From positions 4,898,001 to 4,962,000 of the forward strand of contig NZ_OY764190.1 in assembly GCF_963668215.1 (NCBI RefSeq): a DNA stretch of 64,000 bases. The letters are read 5' to 3'. Position numbers and translations under genes: made by a program. Source of the DNA: an uncultured Desulfosarcina sp. Its GTDB lineage: Bacteria > Desulfobacterota > Desulfobacteria > Desulfobacterales > Desulfosarcinaceae. Under the pieces are notes generated by a model. That model had not been told where the DNA came from. It searched no databases and saw only the letters and a program-made list of their open reading frames with translations. Positions 1 to 9,007 of this stretch are shown here, piece by piece (positions within the stretch are counted from its first letter, which is position 1; each line of letters begins with the position of its first letter).

Positions 1-691
1 ACAAGACGAAGCTGGCATCGATGCCCGACCTCCAAGCTCTGGCGAGCATCTGAACAAGAACGTCGGTTTTTTTACTCAGCGCTTCCCTACGTCGTTTCCA
101 GCCGTTGGTACGCTTGTCGATATCCCGTATATCGGTGTTGGGCCGGTGGCTGGATGTATGAAAGGCACCATCGATCGGAAAAAAATGCAACCCGTCATGA
201 AAACCCAATTGCAGATACTGGTTGCCAAGAATGGAACGCCTGACTTTGTGATCGAAATGATAGCTGACCAATTCGATCTCTTTGCCCGATTTGGGGCAGA
301 TGGAGTCATCGGCGATCAATACTTTTTCTTTCAATGGGACATTCTTACGCATGGCTATGATCTTTGATGCCAACATCTGGACCAGCTTTCTCCAATTGAA
401 GTGTTCATTGTTCAAGAACCGGTAGAACGCGTCTTTATGGGCCTGGACGTAGTTTTGTATATAGCCGCCATTACAGAAACTGTTGAGGCTTCGCTTGAGA
501 AAAGGCAGTAGTACGAAAACAAATATGAGCGAGAGTGTTTCATAACCTCTTTTTTTGGTGATGTTGCTTTGTCGGGCCAATGAATGGAACTTGAGTTCAG
601 TGAACGCACGATTGAGTTCACGGTCGTCAATGATCCGGCCCGAATCAGATTGTTTTTGCAAGGAGAGGGAAAATGTATTAGGGTGATTCAT
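1..691 (-). CDS. IS4-type DDE transposase, N-terminal part (runs off the left edge)
   Basis: An uninterrupted frame reads from an ATG at 689-691 to the left edge, giving about 230 residues. The motif LIADDS near residue 130 followed by KSGKEIE and a YHFDH segment is typical of the first catalytic aspartate region of IS4-family transposases, which cut and paste insertion sequences. No frameshift or stop is seen in the visible part, so this copy may be intact; the remaining DDE residues and the far IS end lie outside the window. It is not co-oriented with a partner gene. Family assignment is good, the exact IS group is not determined. Confidence 0.8.
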   Translation of the reverse strand, partial: MNHPNTFSLSLQKQSDSGRIIDDRELNRAFTELKFHSLARQSNITKKRGYETLSLIFVFVLLPFLKRSLNSFCNGGYIQNYVQAHKDAFYRFLNNEHFNWRKLVQMLASKIIAMRKNVPLKEKVLIADDSICPKSGKEIELVSYHFDHKVRRSILGNQYLQLGFHDGLHFFPIDGAFHTSSHRPNTDIRDIDKRTNGWKRRREALSKKTDVLVQMLARAWRSGIDASFVL

Positions 692-1000
692 AGCGGTTCT
701 TTCTTTAGTGATATTAGGTGTTTGGCGATGTCTAATATACTAAATTCAGAGCCGCTTTTCAATTATTTTCTTAATATTTTCAGATTATTATCCCTCTAAA
801 ATGTCCGAATTTTAACTGCGAAACTTCAGTTAAAAATAGAGGATATTATCGATTGTTCCCCCTCATCCTGTCCTTCTCCCTCCGGGGGGAGAAGGGACGT
901 ACGTCAGTTGCTACCGTGTTTTCCTGGGAACTTGTGCAATTCCCGACGGCACTCTCTCATTTCTTGATGGTAACATTTTTGGCGGGACGGAGATGGACTG
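692..1000. other. Intergenic stretch with probable IS end
   Basis: This 309-base gap between the transposase start and the RNase Z-like gene holds no gene that I can support. It begins with AT-rich DNA that should contain the right end of the insertion sequence (candidate terminal region around 795-835), but the partner inverted repeat is outside the window so the boundary cannot be fixed. The right half carries a separate palindromic repeat. Confidence 0.5.
871..896. repeat. Palindromic intergenic repeat (C/G-rich hairpin)
   Basis: A perfect 9-bp stem (872-880 with 887-895) around a short C/G loop, in a tract of the form cctcatcctgtcc-ttctccc. Such C-rich/G-rich hairpins occur as dispersed intergenic repeats in many proteobacteria. 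No T-run follows, so a terminator role is not supported. Confidence 0.5.
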
Positions 1001-2002
1001 TCACTCGTTGAGAAACGCCCGGGCCGCTTCTTCTTCCAACAATTCCTGACAATCCGAGTAGCGCGGCGAATAGTGAAAAATGCTGTACTGTTTCACTTGG
1101 CAGGCTCGCGCGAGTTCTCCGGCCTGGCGGGCGGTGAGATGTTTTTTCTGCAAGGCGACGTCCCGATGGCGGTTGGAAAAGGCCGCTTCCACGAAAAGGT
1201 GGTCCACATCGCGGCAGAACGCCGCGATTTTTTCCAGGTTGTGCGGCGTGCCGGCCGCATCGGCAACGTAAGCCAGGCGCTGGCCGGGAGAGATGCGAAC
1301 GATGCGCGATTTCAGCGCGCCTAAGGATAATCGGCGGGGTGCGTCTCCCGGCGCGGTCCCCGGAATTTCAATGGTTTCATCCAGATCCGCACCCTCATAG
1401 AGCATTTTCTTAAACCGGTTCAACCAGGGGCCGGGGCCAAGGCCCATCTCCTCCAGTGCGGTTTTGACGATATTGATGTGAAAGCGTTCGTCCAGGCGAA
1501 AGGCCAGCACGGGAATTCCGTGGTCCAGGTGAATGGCCCGGATGCACAGGGACGCCTCGTCGATCACGACCCCGTCGAAGGGGATCTCCCGCACGCCCTC
1601 GGCGGCAAACCGTTTGTGGCAAGCGTAGCTGCAGCAAAGCGCCCGGTCGGGATGCAATTCGACGGCATGCAGGGTAAACCGGTTCTCGTAGTTTCCCACC
1701 AGATTCCAGCAATACGCGGCCAGCTTTCCTGCCAGGTTGTCCAGAAACCCCTGAGGACCGTACAGGTAAAGATCCTTGTCCCGTCCCAGAAGCAGGCGCA
1801 GTAAGCGGTCGAAACCAATGAAATGGTCCATGTGGGTATGGGTGACGAAGATGTGGCTGAGCTTGAGAACTTCTCGCGAGGCCAAGGCCGTGATATCGCC
1901 CAGGTCGAAAAGCAGGGCTCGCTTTTCATTTCGTAAGGGAATGAACAGGGCCGGGTCGTCAAAGGGCCCGTTGACCAGCCGGGGAAGAAACGTCGGGCCC
2001 AT
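1001..2002 (-). CDS. RNase Z-like metallo-beta-lactamase-fold hydrolase
   Basis: A 333-residue protein with the metallo-beta-lactamase fold of the RNase Z/ElaC group, which cleaves tRNA precursors 3' of the discriminator base. The metal-binding motif HTHMDH lies at residues 55-60, a further His at 158-161 (HLDH), the bridging Asp at 248 (VADA), HLTARQAG near 288-295 and the final ligand His 310 in FHYSPRY. That ordered set is characteristic of RNase Z. It is slightly longer than the usual 300-310 residues because of an insert around 80-150. It lies 8 bp downstream of the gene at 2011-2430 and is probably co-transcribed with it. tRNA processing is inferred from family; another phosphodiesterase substrate is possible. 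Confidence 0.8.
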   Translation of the reverse strand: MGPTFLPRLVNGPFDDPALFIPLRNEKRALLFDLGDITALASREVLKLSHIFVTHTHMDHFIGFDRLLRLLLGRDKDLYLYGPQGFLDNLAGKLAAYCWNLVGNYENRFTLHAVELHPDRALCCSYACHKRFAAEGVREIPFDGVVIDEASLCIRAIHLDHGIPVLAFRLDERFHINIVKTALEEMGLGPGPWLNRFKKMLYEGADLDETIEIPGTAPGDAPRRLSLGALKSRIVRISPGQRLAYVADAAGTPHNLEKIAAFCRDVDHLFVEAAFSNRHRDVALQKKHLTARQAGELARACQVKQYSIFHYSPRYSDCQELLEEEAARAFLNE

Positions 2003-2010
2003 TCAGCGGC

Positions 2011-2430
2011 TCAGGGCAGGAGTTTGGCGACCTGCTTGTGGATGCACAGGTAGATGTCGGCATCCGATCCGTAGATGTCCACTACGCACTTGTGGTTGAT
2101 CAATTTCTCGATGACGAAAGCGGTAACGTAGAGGCTGACAATATTGGGCTGCTGAACCAGGTTGCGAAGGGGCGCGATCTGGTAATCCACGTCGAATTCA
2201 TCGGCATGGGAAAGGGTTTCCAGGCATTTGGCGATCTGCTCCTCCAGCGTGTTCTTGCTGGTGGTTTCCACCAATTTTTCTTCCACGAGTTTCATGGCGA
2301 TGGGATTGGCGAACCGGGTCGGGTCCTCCCGTACCATATTGATGGCAGTCCGCCGTGCGTGCTCTTTGGAGGATTCGATTTTGGATAGAATGCTCGATTC
2401 CCGGTTGCTGGGTCTGAATACTTTGGCCAT
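2011..2430 (-). CDS. Conserved-looking hypothetical protein, 139 aa
   Basis: I do not recognise this protein. It is soluble, with no signal peptide or membrane segment, basic in the first 30 residues and mostly helical in appearance, with a beta-rich C-terminal third. It has one Cys in the middle (AKCLETL) and two more near the C-terminus. The start ATG at 2430 is preceded by an AGGTGAACCTCC-type purine stretch. Its stop lies 8 bp before the RNase Z-like gene, so the two form a likely operon, which is the only functional hint. Confidence 0.7.
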   Translation of the reverse strand: MAKVFRPSNRESSILSKIESSKEHARRTAINMVREDPTRFANPIAMKLVEEKLVETTSKNTLEEQIAKCLETLSHADEFDVDYQIAPLRNLVQQPNIVSLYVTAFVIEKLINHKCVVDIYGSDADIYLCIHKQVAKLLP

Positions 2431-2575
2431 GGAGGTTCACCTGTCGTTGGGTCGCTTTTACCAGTCCATCTTTAATGGCTCTATATAAGTAAGATAGGTC
2501 GGTTAATGCAAGTTAAAAAAGAGGGTTGAGACGAAGATTTTACAGGAAGGCAAATGTGCCGACGGGTCAAAACCC

Positions 2576-4300
2576 TTATGGTTCCGGGACCACGTCTTCG
2601 ATGACGACCTGTAAATGTTTTTTGCCGTTCCAGTGATTCCACTGGGGGCGGTAGGCAATTTTTTCGAATCGATCGGCGACCGGCAGATTTTCGGGGACGT
2701 TGAATTGAATCGCAGGCAGGGCGCCGTTGCCGCTTTGACCACTTTCAAGAACCATTCTCCGGTGGCTTTCCCCCACGGTCCGGCACTCTTTGACCCGGAT
2801 GCCGGTATCCACGAACAGCGGGTGAGGATTGCCCTGGCCAAAGGGGCCCAGACGCTCCAAGCCCTCCATCAGTTCGGGGGTGACACCGTCCAGCGGCAGA
2901 TGGGCGTCGATGGAAAGCGTCGGCCCGGTTTCACGCCGGGCCGCCATCTCTTCCACCACGGCTTCCAGGCGGGAGGTGAAATCGTCCAGCCGGTCGGTGG
3001 CCAGACCGAGTCCGGCGGCCAACGGATGACCGCCGAAACGGTCCAGCAGGTCTTCACAGCGACTCAGGGCCGCCGATATGTCGATGCCCTCGACGCTGCG
3101 GGCCGATCCCTTGGCGGTCCCGTTGCTCGTTGCCAGCACGATTGAGGGACGGTGAAACTGCCGGGCGAGGCGCGAGGCGACAATGCCGAGAACGCCCGCG
3201 TGCCAATGGTTGCCGTGGACCACCAGCACCGGGCGGTCGAGCAGTTTCGGGCGGCGATCGAACCGGTCCAGGATCGATTGCAGCAGGTCGCTCTCCATAG
3301 CCTGCCTGCGGCCGTTGAGTCGGCCCAGGGCGGCCGCCAGGCGATTGGCCTTGCGGCGGTCGTCGGTCAGCAGCAGTTCGCAGGCCATGCGGGCGTGGGC
3401 CATGCGTCCGGCGGCGTTGATCCGGGGGGCCAGTTTAAAAGCAATGGTCTGTGCATCCGCCGATGCTTCGGGTGCCCCGCTGGTGCGCATCAGCGCCCGG
3501 ATGCCGGGACGAAAACCGCCGTTGATCTGCTCAAGGCCGGCGGCCGTCAATGTCCGGTTGTCGAGAATCAAGGGGGACACGTCGGCAACCGTACCCAGGG
3601 CCACCAGATCGCACAATTGCTTCAGATTGGGCTCCGGGCGGGATTGCCAGAATCCCTTTTCCCGAAGATGGGCCCGCAGGGCGACGACCAGGTAAAAGGC
3701 CACGCCGACACCGGCCAGGTGAGCCAGACCGGCCTGACCGTCCGGGCCGGAGGGATTGATGACGGCAACGGCCGCTTCCGGTGCCCGGTCCACGGGATGG
3801 TGATCGGTGACAATGGTGTCGATCCCCAGCTGGCTGGCAAGACGAACGGCTTCATGGCTGCTTGATCCGCAGTCCACGGTAATGATCAGGTTCGTACCGA
3901 TGCGGCGGGCTCGCCCGTTGATAAAGTCGGCTCCCAGCCCGTATCCATCCGCCATGCGATAGGGGATGTGATACACGACCCGCGCGCCGCACTGTCTTAA
4001 AAAGGAGACCAGTACCGCGGTGGCGGTGACCCCGTCGGCGTCGTAGTCGCCAAAGACGAGGATTTTTTCCCGGGCTGTAAGCGCGCGGTGGATCCGGTCC
4101 ACCGCCGCGGGAATGCCGGTCATTTCCAGCGGCGAGGCAAGATCGCGCAGCAGGGGCGTTAAAAACCGTTTGGCCTGGCAGCCCGTAAAAATGCCGCGAA
4201 TGGCCAAAAGCCTGGCGATCAGGGGCGGGCACCCTGTCTCGCGCTCCAGCAGGCGAACGGTTTGCTCGTCGGGATGCAGCATCTGCCATTGTTTTTTCAT
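2576..4300 (-). CDS. recJ: Single-stranded-DNA-specific exonuclease RecJ
   Basis: RecJ degrades single-stranded DNA 5' to 3' in recombinational repair and mismatch repair. From the ATG at 4300 the protein is 574 residues, the usual length. The DHH-family metal motifs are present: DYDADG at 85-90, VDCG with Asp 143, and DHH at 166-168. A DHHA1-type segment with GHPLAAGLG follows near residue 415, then the OB-like C-terminal domain. A TTG at 4342 would extend the protein by 14 residues, but the ATG start MKKQW resembles other RecJ proteins. The gene is divergent from the DUF4911-miaB operon with a 92-bp gap. Confidence 0.95.
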   Translation of the reverse strand: MKKQWQMLHPDEQTVRLLERETGCPPLIARLLAIRGIFTGCQAKRFLTPLLRDLASPLEMTGIPAAVDRIHRALTAREKILVFGDYDADGVTATAVLVSFLRQCGARVVYHIPYRMADGYGLGADFINGRARRIGTNLIITVDCGSSSHEAVRLASQLGIDTIVTDHHPVDRAPEAAVAVINPSGPDGQAGLAHLAGVGVAFYLVVALRAHLREKGFWQSRPEPNLKQLCDLVALGTVADVSPLILDNRTLTAAGLEQINGGFRPGIRALMRTSGAPEASADAQTIAFKLAPRINAAGRMAHARMACELLLTDDRRKANRLAAALGRLNGRRQAMESDLLQSILDRFDRRPKLLDRPVLVVHGNHWHAGVLGIVASRLARQFHRPSIVLATSNGTAKGSARSVEGIDISAALSRCEDLLDRFGGHPLAAGLGLATDRLDDFTSRLEAVVEEMAARRETGPTLSIDAHLPLDGVTPELMEGLERLGPFGQGNPHPLFVDTGIRVKECRTVGESHRRMVLESGQSGNGALPAIQFNVPENLPVADRFEKIAYRPQWNHWNGKKHLQVVIEDVVPEP

Positions 4301-4392
4301 CCTGGGGGCATATCTTATTATGAAGGTGGGAACAAGAGCCAAACGGACTTCGATGCAAGTCGGGGTTGTAAACGGGAAAGGTCCGGTGATAG

Positions 4393-4632
4393 GTGAACAT
4401 GGAAACGATCAGGCGCTGCTACCAGGTAGACCGAAGCCGGAGCAGCTTCGTCAAGTTCATTCTCGAAGCGTACGACAACGTGGCCGTGCTGTCCACCGTG
4501 GATGCCCGCAGCGGGCTGGTGCAGATCCGGATTGCGCCGGGCTGCGAGAAACTGGTGGACGGCATCGTGGACGACCTTTCCCGTGACTTCGAAATGATCG
4601 CGGTCGATGACAACGCTGCCGAGGCTTTTTAA
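4393..4632 (+). CDS. DUF4911 family small protein
   Basis: A 79-residue protein starting at GTG (4393). Its sequence (ETIRRCYQVDR at the start, FVKFILEAYDNVAVLSTVD, then an acidic tail) matches the DUF4911 family, a small uncharacterised protein often next to miaB in deltaproteobacteria. The fold looks alpha/beta with two strands separated by a helix. It ends 24 bp before miaB and is presumably in the same transcript, suggesting a link to tRNA modification or simply conserved linkage. No catalytic residues are evident. Confidence 0.75.
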   Translation: MNMETIRRCYQVDRSRSSFVKFILEAYDNVAVLSTVDARSGLVQIRIAPGCEKLVDGIVDDLSRDFEMIAVDDNAAEAF

Positions 4633-4656
4633 GAACAGAAGGGTTTTTTATCGCGC

Positions 4657-6033
4657 ATGAGAGAAAAACGGCTTTATATCAACACCATCGGATGCCAGAT
4701 GAACGTTTACGATGCCGGCCAGATTGCTGGTGTGCTGGCGCCGTTGGGATACACGCCAACCGATGATATCGAAGCGGCGGACATGGTCGTGGTCAACACC
4801 TGCACCATCCGGGAAAAGGCCGAACAGAAGGCCTTTAGTTTCCTCGGGCGTCTGACCAAGATCAAAGCCGCCAAACCCGCGTTGATCGTTGCCATGGGCG
4901 GGTGCGTGGCCCAGCAGGAAGGCGAGGCGGTCTTAAAGCGCATGCCCTATGTGGATCTGGTTTTCGGCACCCACGCCATTTTTCGTTTGCCGGAGATGGT
5001 GCGACGCATCGAAGCTTCGCGCTGCCGCATCGTGGATGTCCGCATGACGGAAGCCATCGAAATCGATCGGCCGGTCGACGGCCCCCTTGACGAAGGTCAG
5101 GTTTCGGCCTTTGTCACCATCATGCGCGGCTGCGACAATTACTGCACCTATTGCGTCGTGCCCCACGTGCGCGGCCGGGAGGCCAGCCGACATCCGGACC
5201 GCATCCTCGAAGAGATTCGCATGCGCGTGGACCAGGGGATTCGCGAAGTGACCCTGCTGGGGCAAAATGTCAACAGCTACGGCAACAAGGAAGGGCTTTG
5301 CAGCTTCGCCGAATTGCTGGAGTGGGTGAACGGTGTCGAAGGCCTGGGAAGGATTCGGTTTACGACCTCTCACCCTAAGGATCTTTCCGATGAACTGATT
5401 CAGGCTTTCGGCCGGCTGGACAAACTGTGCCACCATATTCATCTGCCGGTGCAGTCCGGCGACGACGATATTCTCAAGCGCATGAACCGCCGGTATTCGC
5501 GTTCAGTCTACCTGGACAAGCTGGCGCGGCTCAGACAGGTCTGTCCGGATATCGCGGTGACCTCGGATTTCATCGTGGGCTTTCCCGGCGAGACCGAACG
5601 GCAGTTTCAGCGGACCCTGGAACTGATCGAGACCGTACGCTACGACGGGCTTTTTGCCTTCATGTATTCGGACCGGCCCAATGCACCGGCGGCCAAGTTT
5701 TCCGGCAAGGTCCCCGAAAGCGTGAAAAAAGAGCGGCTTCAGGCGCTGCTGGATCTGCAGCAGTCCATTACCCGGGAAAAACACGAAGCCATGGTGGGCC
5801 AGGTCCGCAAGGTGCTGGTCGAAGGGCCCAGCCGGGGCCTGGGCGAGTCGGCCGGCGGCAACGGCAACCCCGACATCCGGTGGAACGGGCGGGCGTCGTC
5901 CAACCATATCATCCATTTCAGTACCGCTGACGCACATTGCCCAAAGAAAGAAATATTGACAGGGGAGTTCGCGGATATCATGATAGAAGGAGCTTACGCC
6001 CACTCGCTATGGGGCCGGCGCGTCCAGGGATAG
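4657..6033 (+). CDS. miaB: tRNA-2-methylthio-N6-dimethylallyladenosine synthase MiaB
   Basis: MiaB is a radical SAM methylthiotransferase that adds the 2-methylthio group to i6A at position 37 of tRNAs reading UNN codons. The 458-residue protein shows the N-terminal UPF0004 domain with auxiliary-cluster cysteines C13, C49 and C83, the radical SAM motif CDNYCTYC with C159, C163 and C166, and a C-terminal TRAM-like region. Motifs GCQMN and CTIREKAEQK separate it from RimO and MtaB. Length is typical. It follows the DUF4911 gene by 24 bp and precedes the bifunctional nuclease gene by 34 bp, so the three are likely one operon. Confidence 0.96.
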   Translation: MREKRLYINTIGCQMNVYDAGQIAGVLAPLGYTPTDDIEAADMVVVNTCTIREKAEQKAFSFLGRLTKIKAAKPALIVAMGGCVAQQEGEAVLKRMPYVDLVFGTHAIFRLPEMVRRIEASRCRIVDVRMTEAIEIDRPVDGPLDEGQVSAFVTIMRGCDNYCTYCVVPHVRGREASRHPDRILEEIRMRVDQGIREVTLLGQNVNSYGNKEGLCSFAELLEWVNGVEGLGRIRFTTSHPKDLSDELIQAFGRLDKLCHHIHLPVQSGDDDILKRMNRRYSRSVYLDKLARLRQVCPDIAVTSDFIVGFPGETERQFQRTLELIETVRYDGLFAFMYSDRPNAPAAKFSGKVPESVKKERLQALLDLQQSITREKHEAMVGQVRKVLVEGPSRGLGESAGGNGNPDIRWNGRASSNHIIHFSTADAHCPKKEILTGEFADIMIEGAYAHSLWGRRVQG

Positions 6034-6067
6034 ACGGGCGCCGAATCCAAACAAGGAGAACCCGATT

Positions 6068-6565
6068 TTGCTGCATAAGGTAACCATTGCAGGCCTGGCC
6101 ATGGACCCGGCATCCAACACCCCGATCATTCTTCTCAAGACCGAGGAGGGGGAGAAAACGCTTCCCATCTGGATCGGTTTGCTGGAGGCCACTTCCATTG
6201 CGTCGGCCCTGCAGGATATCCAGTTCGACCGCCCCATGACCCACGATCTGTTCAAGAATCTAACCCAGATGTTGAACATCCAGATCAACCGGGTCGATAT
6301 CTGCGATTTGCGGGACAACACCTTCTATGCCGAGATCCATTTTGCCTCCCAGGAAAAATCCTTTACCATGGATGCCCGACCCAGCGATGCCATTGCCCTG
6401 GCCCTGCGCTACCAGGCGCCCATTTTCGTGGACGACCGCGTGATCGAAAAATCCAAGATCGGAGTGGAGCCCGGCGAGGCGCTGGACGAAAGCGAGGAAG
6501 GGAAAAAGTGGGCCGAGTACCTTGAAAAGCTTTCCCCCGAAGATTTTGGCAAGTACAAAGTCTGA
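6068..6565 (+). CDS. Bifunctional nuclease family protein (DUF151)
   Basis: A 165-residue protein with the BFN/DUF151 domain (GEKTLPIWIG, EA.SIASAL, DARPSDAIALALR), a fold shown in some members to have DNase and RNase activity and otherwise of unclear role. The N-terminal 125 residues form the BFN domain; the tail (130-165) is acidic and helical. The start is a TTG at 6068 with a strong AAGGAGA Shine-Dalgarno about 7 bp upstream. It is the last gene of the miaB operon and is followed by a clear terminator. Confidence 0.88.
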   Translation: MLHKVTIAGLAMDPASNTPIILLKTEEGEKTLPIWIGLLEATSIASALQDIQFDRPMTHDLFKNLTQMLNIQINRVDICDLRDNTFYAEIHFASQEKSFTMDARPSDAIALALRYQAPIFVDDRVIEKSKIGVEPGEALDESEEGKKWAEYLEKLSPEDFGKYKV

Positions 6566-6600
6566 CCCCAATCCCTTTGTTCGATCAATCGAAAAATACA

Positions 6601-6641
6601 GCAGGCCCGGCAGCAGCGCGCCGGGCCTGCTTTGTCTTTTT
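6601..6641 (+). terminator. Rho-independent terminator after the miaB operon
   Basis: An 11-bp GC-rich perfect stem (6601-6611 with 6620-6630), 8-base loop, then a T-rich tract 6631-6641. Confidence 0.9.
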
Positions 6642-6821
6642 GGCAAGCGGTGCGCCCGCCGACATGGACGTAAAACGGTGTAGATCAGAATATCTTGAAA
6701 TACGAATAGGTTACAACATGTGGTAGTATTTTGTGGGAAGAGCTACCAGATGGTGTTGACACGGGTTTTGGATTGAGGTATCAGTTTTGGAACCGCAACA
6801 CACGCTTCCCAGGTGAATTCC

Positions 6822-7238
6822 ATGTGCAACATTTTGGTGATTGACGATGATCGGATGGTTCGCAGCCTTGTCAGGCATGTACTGAAACAGCATGACTACG
6901 CCGTTGAGACGGCAACAGACGGCAGGGCCGGCATCGCCAAGTTCGATTCGGGGCGCTACGATCTTGTCATCACGGATGTCCGCATGCCCGGAGCGGACGG
7001 TCACCAGGTCGCAAGCCATATCAAAAATTCAGAACACAGGGAAACGCCGGTGATCGGGATGTCGGCCACCCCCTGGAATTTGAACGATCATTGTTTCGAC
7101 GCGGTGCTGCCCAAACCTTTCGGCATCGACAATCTCATGGAAATCACCAGATCGTTAACCGCCGGCAGATGCCAACCCGGCTCTTACTACGCCTCCGATA
7201 TTCCCGAAGATTCCGTCAACCCGCAGCCTAACACATAA
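6822..7238 (+). CDS. Single-domain response regulator
   Basis: A 138-residue receiver-domain protein without an output domain, so it probably acts by protein-protein contact (CheY/Spo0F style). The acidic pocket is D8-D10, the phosphoacceptor is D52 in VITDVRMPG, the switch Thr/Ser position falls in GMSAT and the conserved Lys in LPKPF. After the receiver (to about 115) is a short polar tail. The ATG at 6822 with AGGTG upstream is preferred to a GTG at 6813. No kinase is adjacent. Its last 11 bp overlap the end of the convergent aminopeptidase gene. Confidence 0.88.
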   Translation: MCNILVIDDDRMVRSLVRHVLKQHDYAVETATDGRAGIAKFDSGRYDLVITDVRMPGADGHQVASHIKNSEHRETPVIGMSATPWNLNDHCFDAVLPKPFGIDNLMEITRSLTAGRCQPGSYYASDIPEDSVNPQPNT

Positions 7239-8427
7239 ACCGCCCGTTTTCGTAAATCATCGTCTGTCGACCATCGTACAGGTGGGCAACGACGCGTTTT
7301 TTCTCCGTGTTGACCAGATCCCAGTGAAGTGCCGAATCGTTGAAGCCCAGGCTGGTCTTGAGCGCTTTGGTGAGCGTCTTGCCATCGCCGCTGAAGGTGT
7401 CGGCATAGCTGGCGCCCAGTGCTACGTGGCAGTTCCCCCAACGCCCCCCGTAATTTTCGTCGAACAGGGTATTGGCCATGAACCGGTCGATCTTGGAAAA
7501 GCGTTTGTCGGTCAGGGAGAATTCGCCGAGACGGGAGGCGCCGCGGTCCATCTTCAGCTGTTTTCGAACGAAATCGGCTCCGGCATCGGCCCGGACATCG
7601 ACGGCGACGCCTTTTTTGAACTCCAGCCGCACCCCGCGAACCAGGTTGCCGCTGCGGTACGAGGGTTGGTCCGCATAATAGGTCCCGCTGGTACCGCGCC
7701 AGTCGGGCGAGACAAAGAGTTCGAAACTGGGGATGTTGTGGCCCGAGATGCCGATCCAGCGGCGCTGCTTGCCCGGGGTGATTGTAAGGTCGATGTTGGC
7801 GGATTCGACATGGTAGTGTTTGACGTCCATGGCGTTGATCCAGCGTTTGACGGCGGTGGCATTGTTGAAAACGGTTTTCCATTGCTCCACGGGATCACGC
7901 CTGTTTAAAAAACAGGCTTTTACAATCTGCTTGGCGTAGCCCGTTTCATCCAGGCCGGCATGGCGCGCCAGTTCGGCCGTCGGCAGCATGCACAGGGTCC
8001 AGCCGAATTTTCCTTCCTGCTCGCGCTGGTCGAGGATGTCCCGAAGGTGTTTTTTGGACAGGGTGAAGCGGCTGATTTTTTTGGGGTCGATGGTGCTTAA
8101 ATGGGTGATGGATGCCGGGGCGTGCAGAAAAATGGAGCCATTGAGGCTGCGGTAGAGCGCCTGTTCTCCGGGAGGGTCGAACACCAGTTGATTGCGGTTG
8201 GCCTGCTGGAAAAAATTCTTTTCCATCGTGGGGGTCGGGCTCAGGCGGCGAACCGGATTCAGGCCCATCTCCAGCAGCCGGCTTTCCAGAATTTCGGCCA
8301 GACGGACAGCATCCAGGTTGAAGCGCACCAGGACCACATCGCCTTTTTTAAACGGCTGACTGCGTGCCGTTTTCAGTCCCCACAGCAGGACTTCTGCATA
8401 GCGTTCTAATTGGGTTTCGTTAAGCAT
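7228..8427 (-). CDS. M29-family aminopeptidase
   Basis: A 399-residue protein of the thermophilic aminopeptidase (M29) family, cytosolic dinuclear-metal exopeptidases that remove N-terminal residues. The family landmarks appear in order: an N-terminal Rossmann-like half, NIPSFELFVSPDW near residue 238, RLGEFSLTD near 305, NTLFDENYGG near 325, CHVALG, and the late HWDLV metal-ligand motif near 374. The usual NIPSEE element is changed to NIPSFE, so one metal ligand may differ. The 3' end overlaps the convergent response regulator by 11 bp. Regulation is not visible. Confidence 0.85.
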   Translation of the reverse strand: MLNETQLERYAEVLLWGLKTARSQPFKKGDVVLVRFNLDAVRLAEILESRLLEMGLNPVRRLSPTPTMEKNFFQQANRNQLVFDPPGEQALYRSLNGSIFLHAPASITHLSTIDPKKISRFTLSKKHLRDILDQREQEGKFGWTLCMLPTAELARHAGLDETGYAKQIVKACFLNRRDPVEQWKTVFNNATAVKRWINAMDVKHYHVESANIDLTITPGKQRRWIGISGHNIPSFELFVSPDWRGTSGTYYADQPSYRSGNLVRGVRLEFKKGVAVDVRADAGADFVRKQLKMDRGASRLGEFSLTDKRFSKIDRFMANTLFDENYGGRWGNCHVALGASYADTFSGDGKTLTKALKTSLGFNDSALHWDLVNTEKKRVVAHLYDGRQTMIYENGRFMC

Positions 8428-8442
8428 ACACCCTCCACGGAT

Positions 8443-8694
8443 TCAATGATCTGTTTTAAGAAAGTAGCGATGATACTCCGGTTCGCTGAGGTGTTTTCGC
8501 AAAAGACCCGACAGCAGATCGAAGATGGCCCGGCGATCTTCGTCGGTCATGCGCTTTCGGAGCACGGCCATCAGGTCGTCATCGGAAAATTTCTGAAGAT
8601 AGTAGACCACCGTATCGCTGTCGGACTCACGGTTGAGGCCGAATCCGATGAATCCGTCGAATTCTTCGATAAATCGATGAGAATGCCTGTCCAT
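8443..8694 (-). CDS. Small conserved cytosolic protein, 83 aa, unknown function
   Basis: I do not recognise a characterised family. The protein starts at ATG 8694 with CAGGTG 6 bp upstream and is charged and helical, with the pattern SDSDTVVYYLQKFSDD followed by a basic helix and an LLRKHLSEPEYHRYF tail. There is no signal peptide or membrane segment. The open frame continues upstream to 9054, but that extension is low-complexity, Arg/Pro-rich and lacks a ribosome site. It lies 15 bp upstream of the M29 aminopeptidase gene on the same strand and is probably co-transcribed with it. Confidence 0.65.
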   Translation of the reverse strand: MDRHSHRFIEEFDGFIGFGLNRESDSDTVVYYLQKFSDDDLMAVLRKRMTDEDRRAIFDLLSGLLRKHLSEPEYHRYFLKTDH

Positions 8695-9007
8695 GAATTT
8701 CACCTGCCCTGGCATGAGAAAGATGCCTGAACAATAAATGAATTGCCGGCCGGGGTCAATACGACGGCACGCAGGCGCATGGCGCGACGGCCTGGTATGC
8801 GCCCGGAACCCCTGGTCGGGAAACCCGTCAAGAGCCGGCCGAGAAGGACCGCTGCGGCGATGCCCTGACGGCAATGATGCCGCCATCCGCAAAAACAATG
8901 GTTTTGGGCTTGATGTCAATATCCCTTTTAGTTTATAGAAGAGTAAATTCATTGAGCATTCAACAAATTTATCCAACCTGGGCGCCGCACGGGATGGAGG
9001 CACGGAT
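8695..9007. other. Intergenic region between divergent genes
   Basis: 313 bases between the divergent 83-aa protein gene and the LysM gene. No coding frame with a ribosome site is seen. A possible sigma-70 promoter for the LysM gene is annotated within it. Confidence 0.5.
8910..8938 (+). promoter_or_regulatory. Possible sigma-70 promoter for the LysM gene
   Basis: TTGATG at 8910-8915, 17-bp spacer, TTATAG at 8933-8938, 69 bp before the LysM gene start. Moderate match only. Confidence 0.35.

Noticed and set aside
584..799. Plus-strand 71-codon frame next to the transposase
   Set aside because: It is antisense to the transposase start and the IS end, with no ribosome site.
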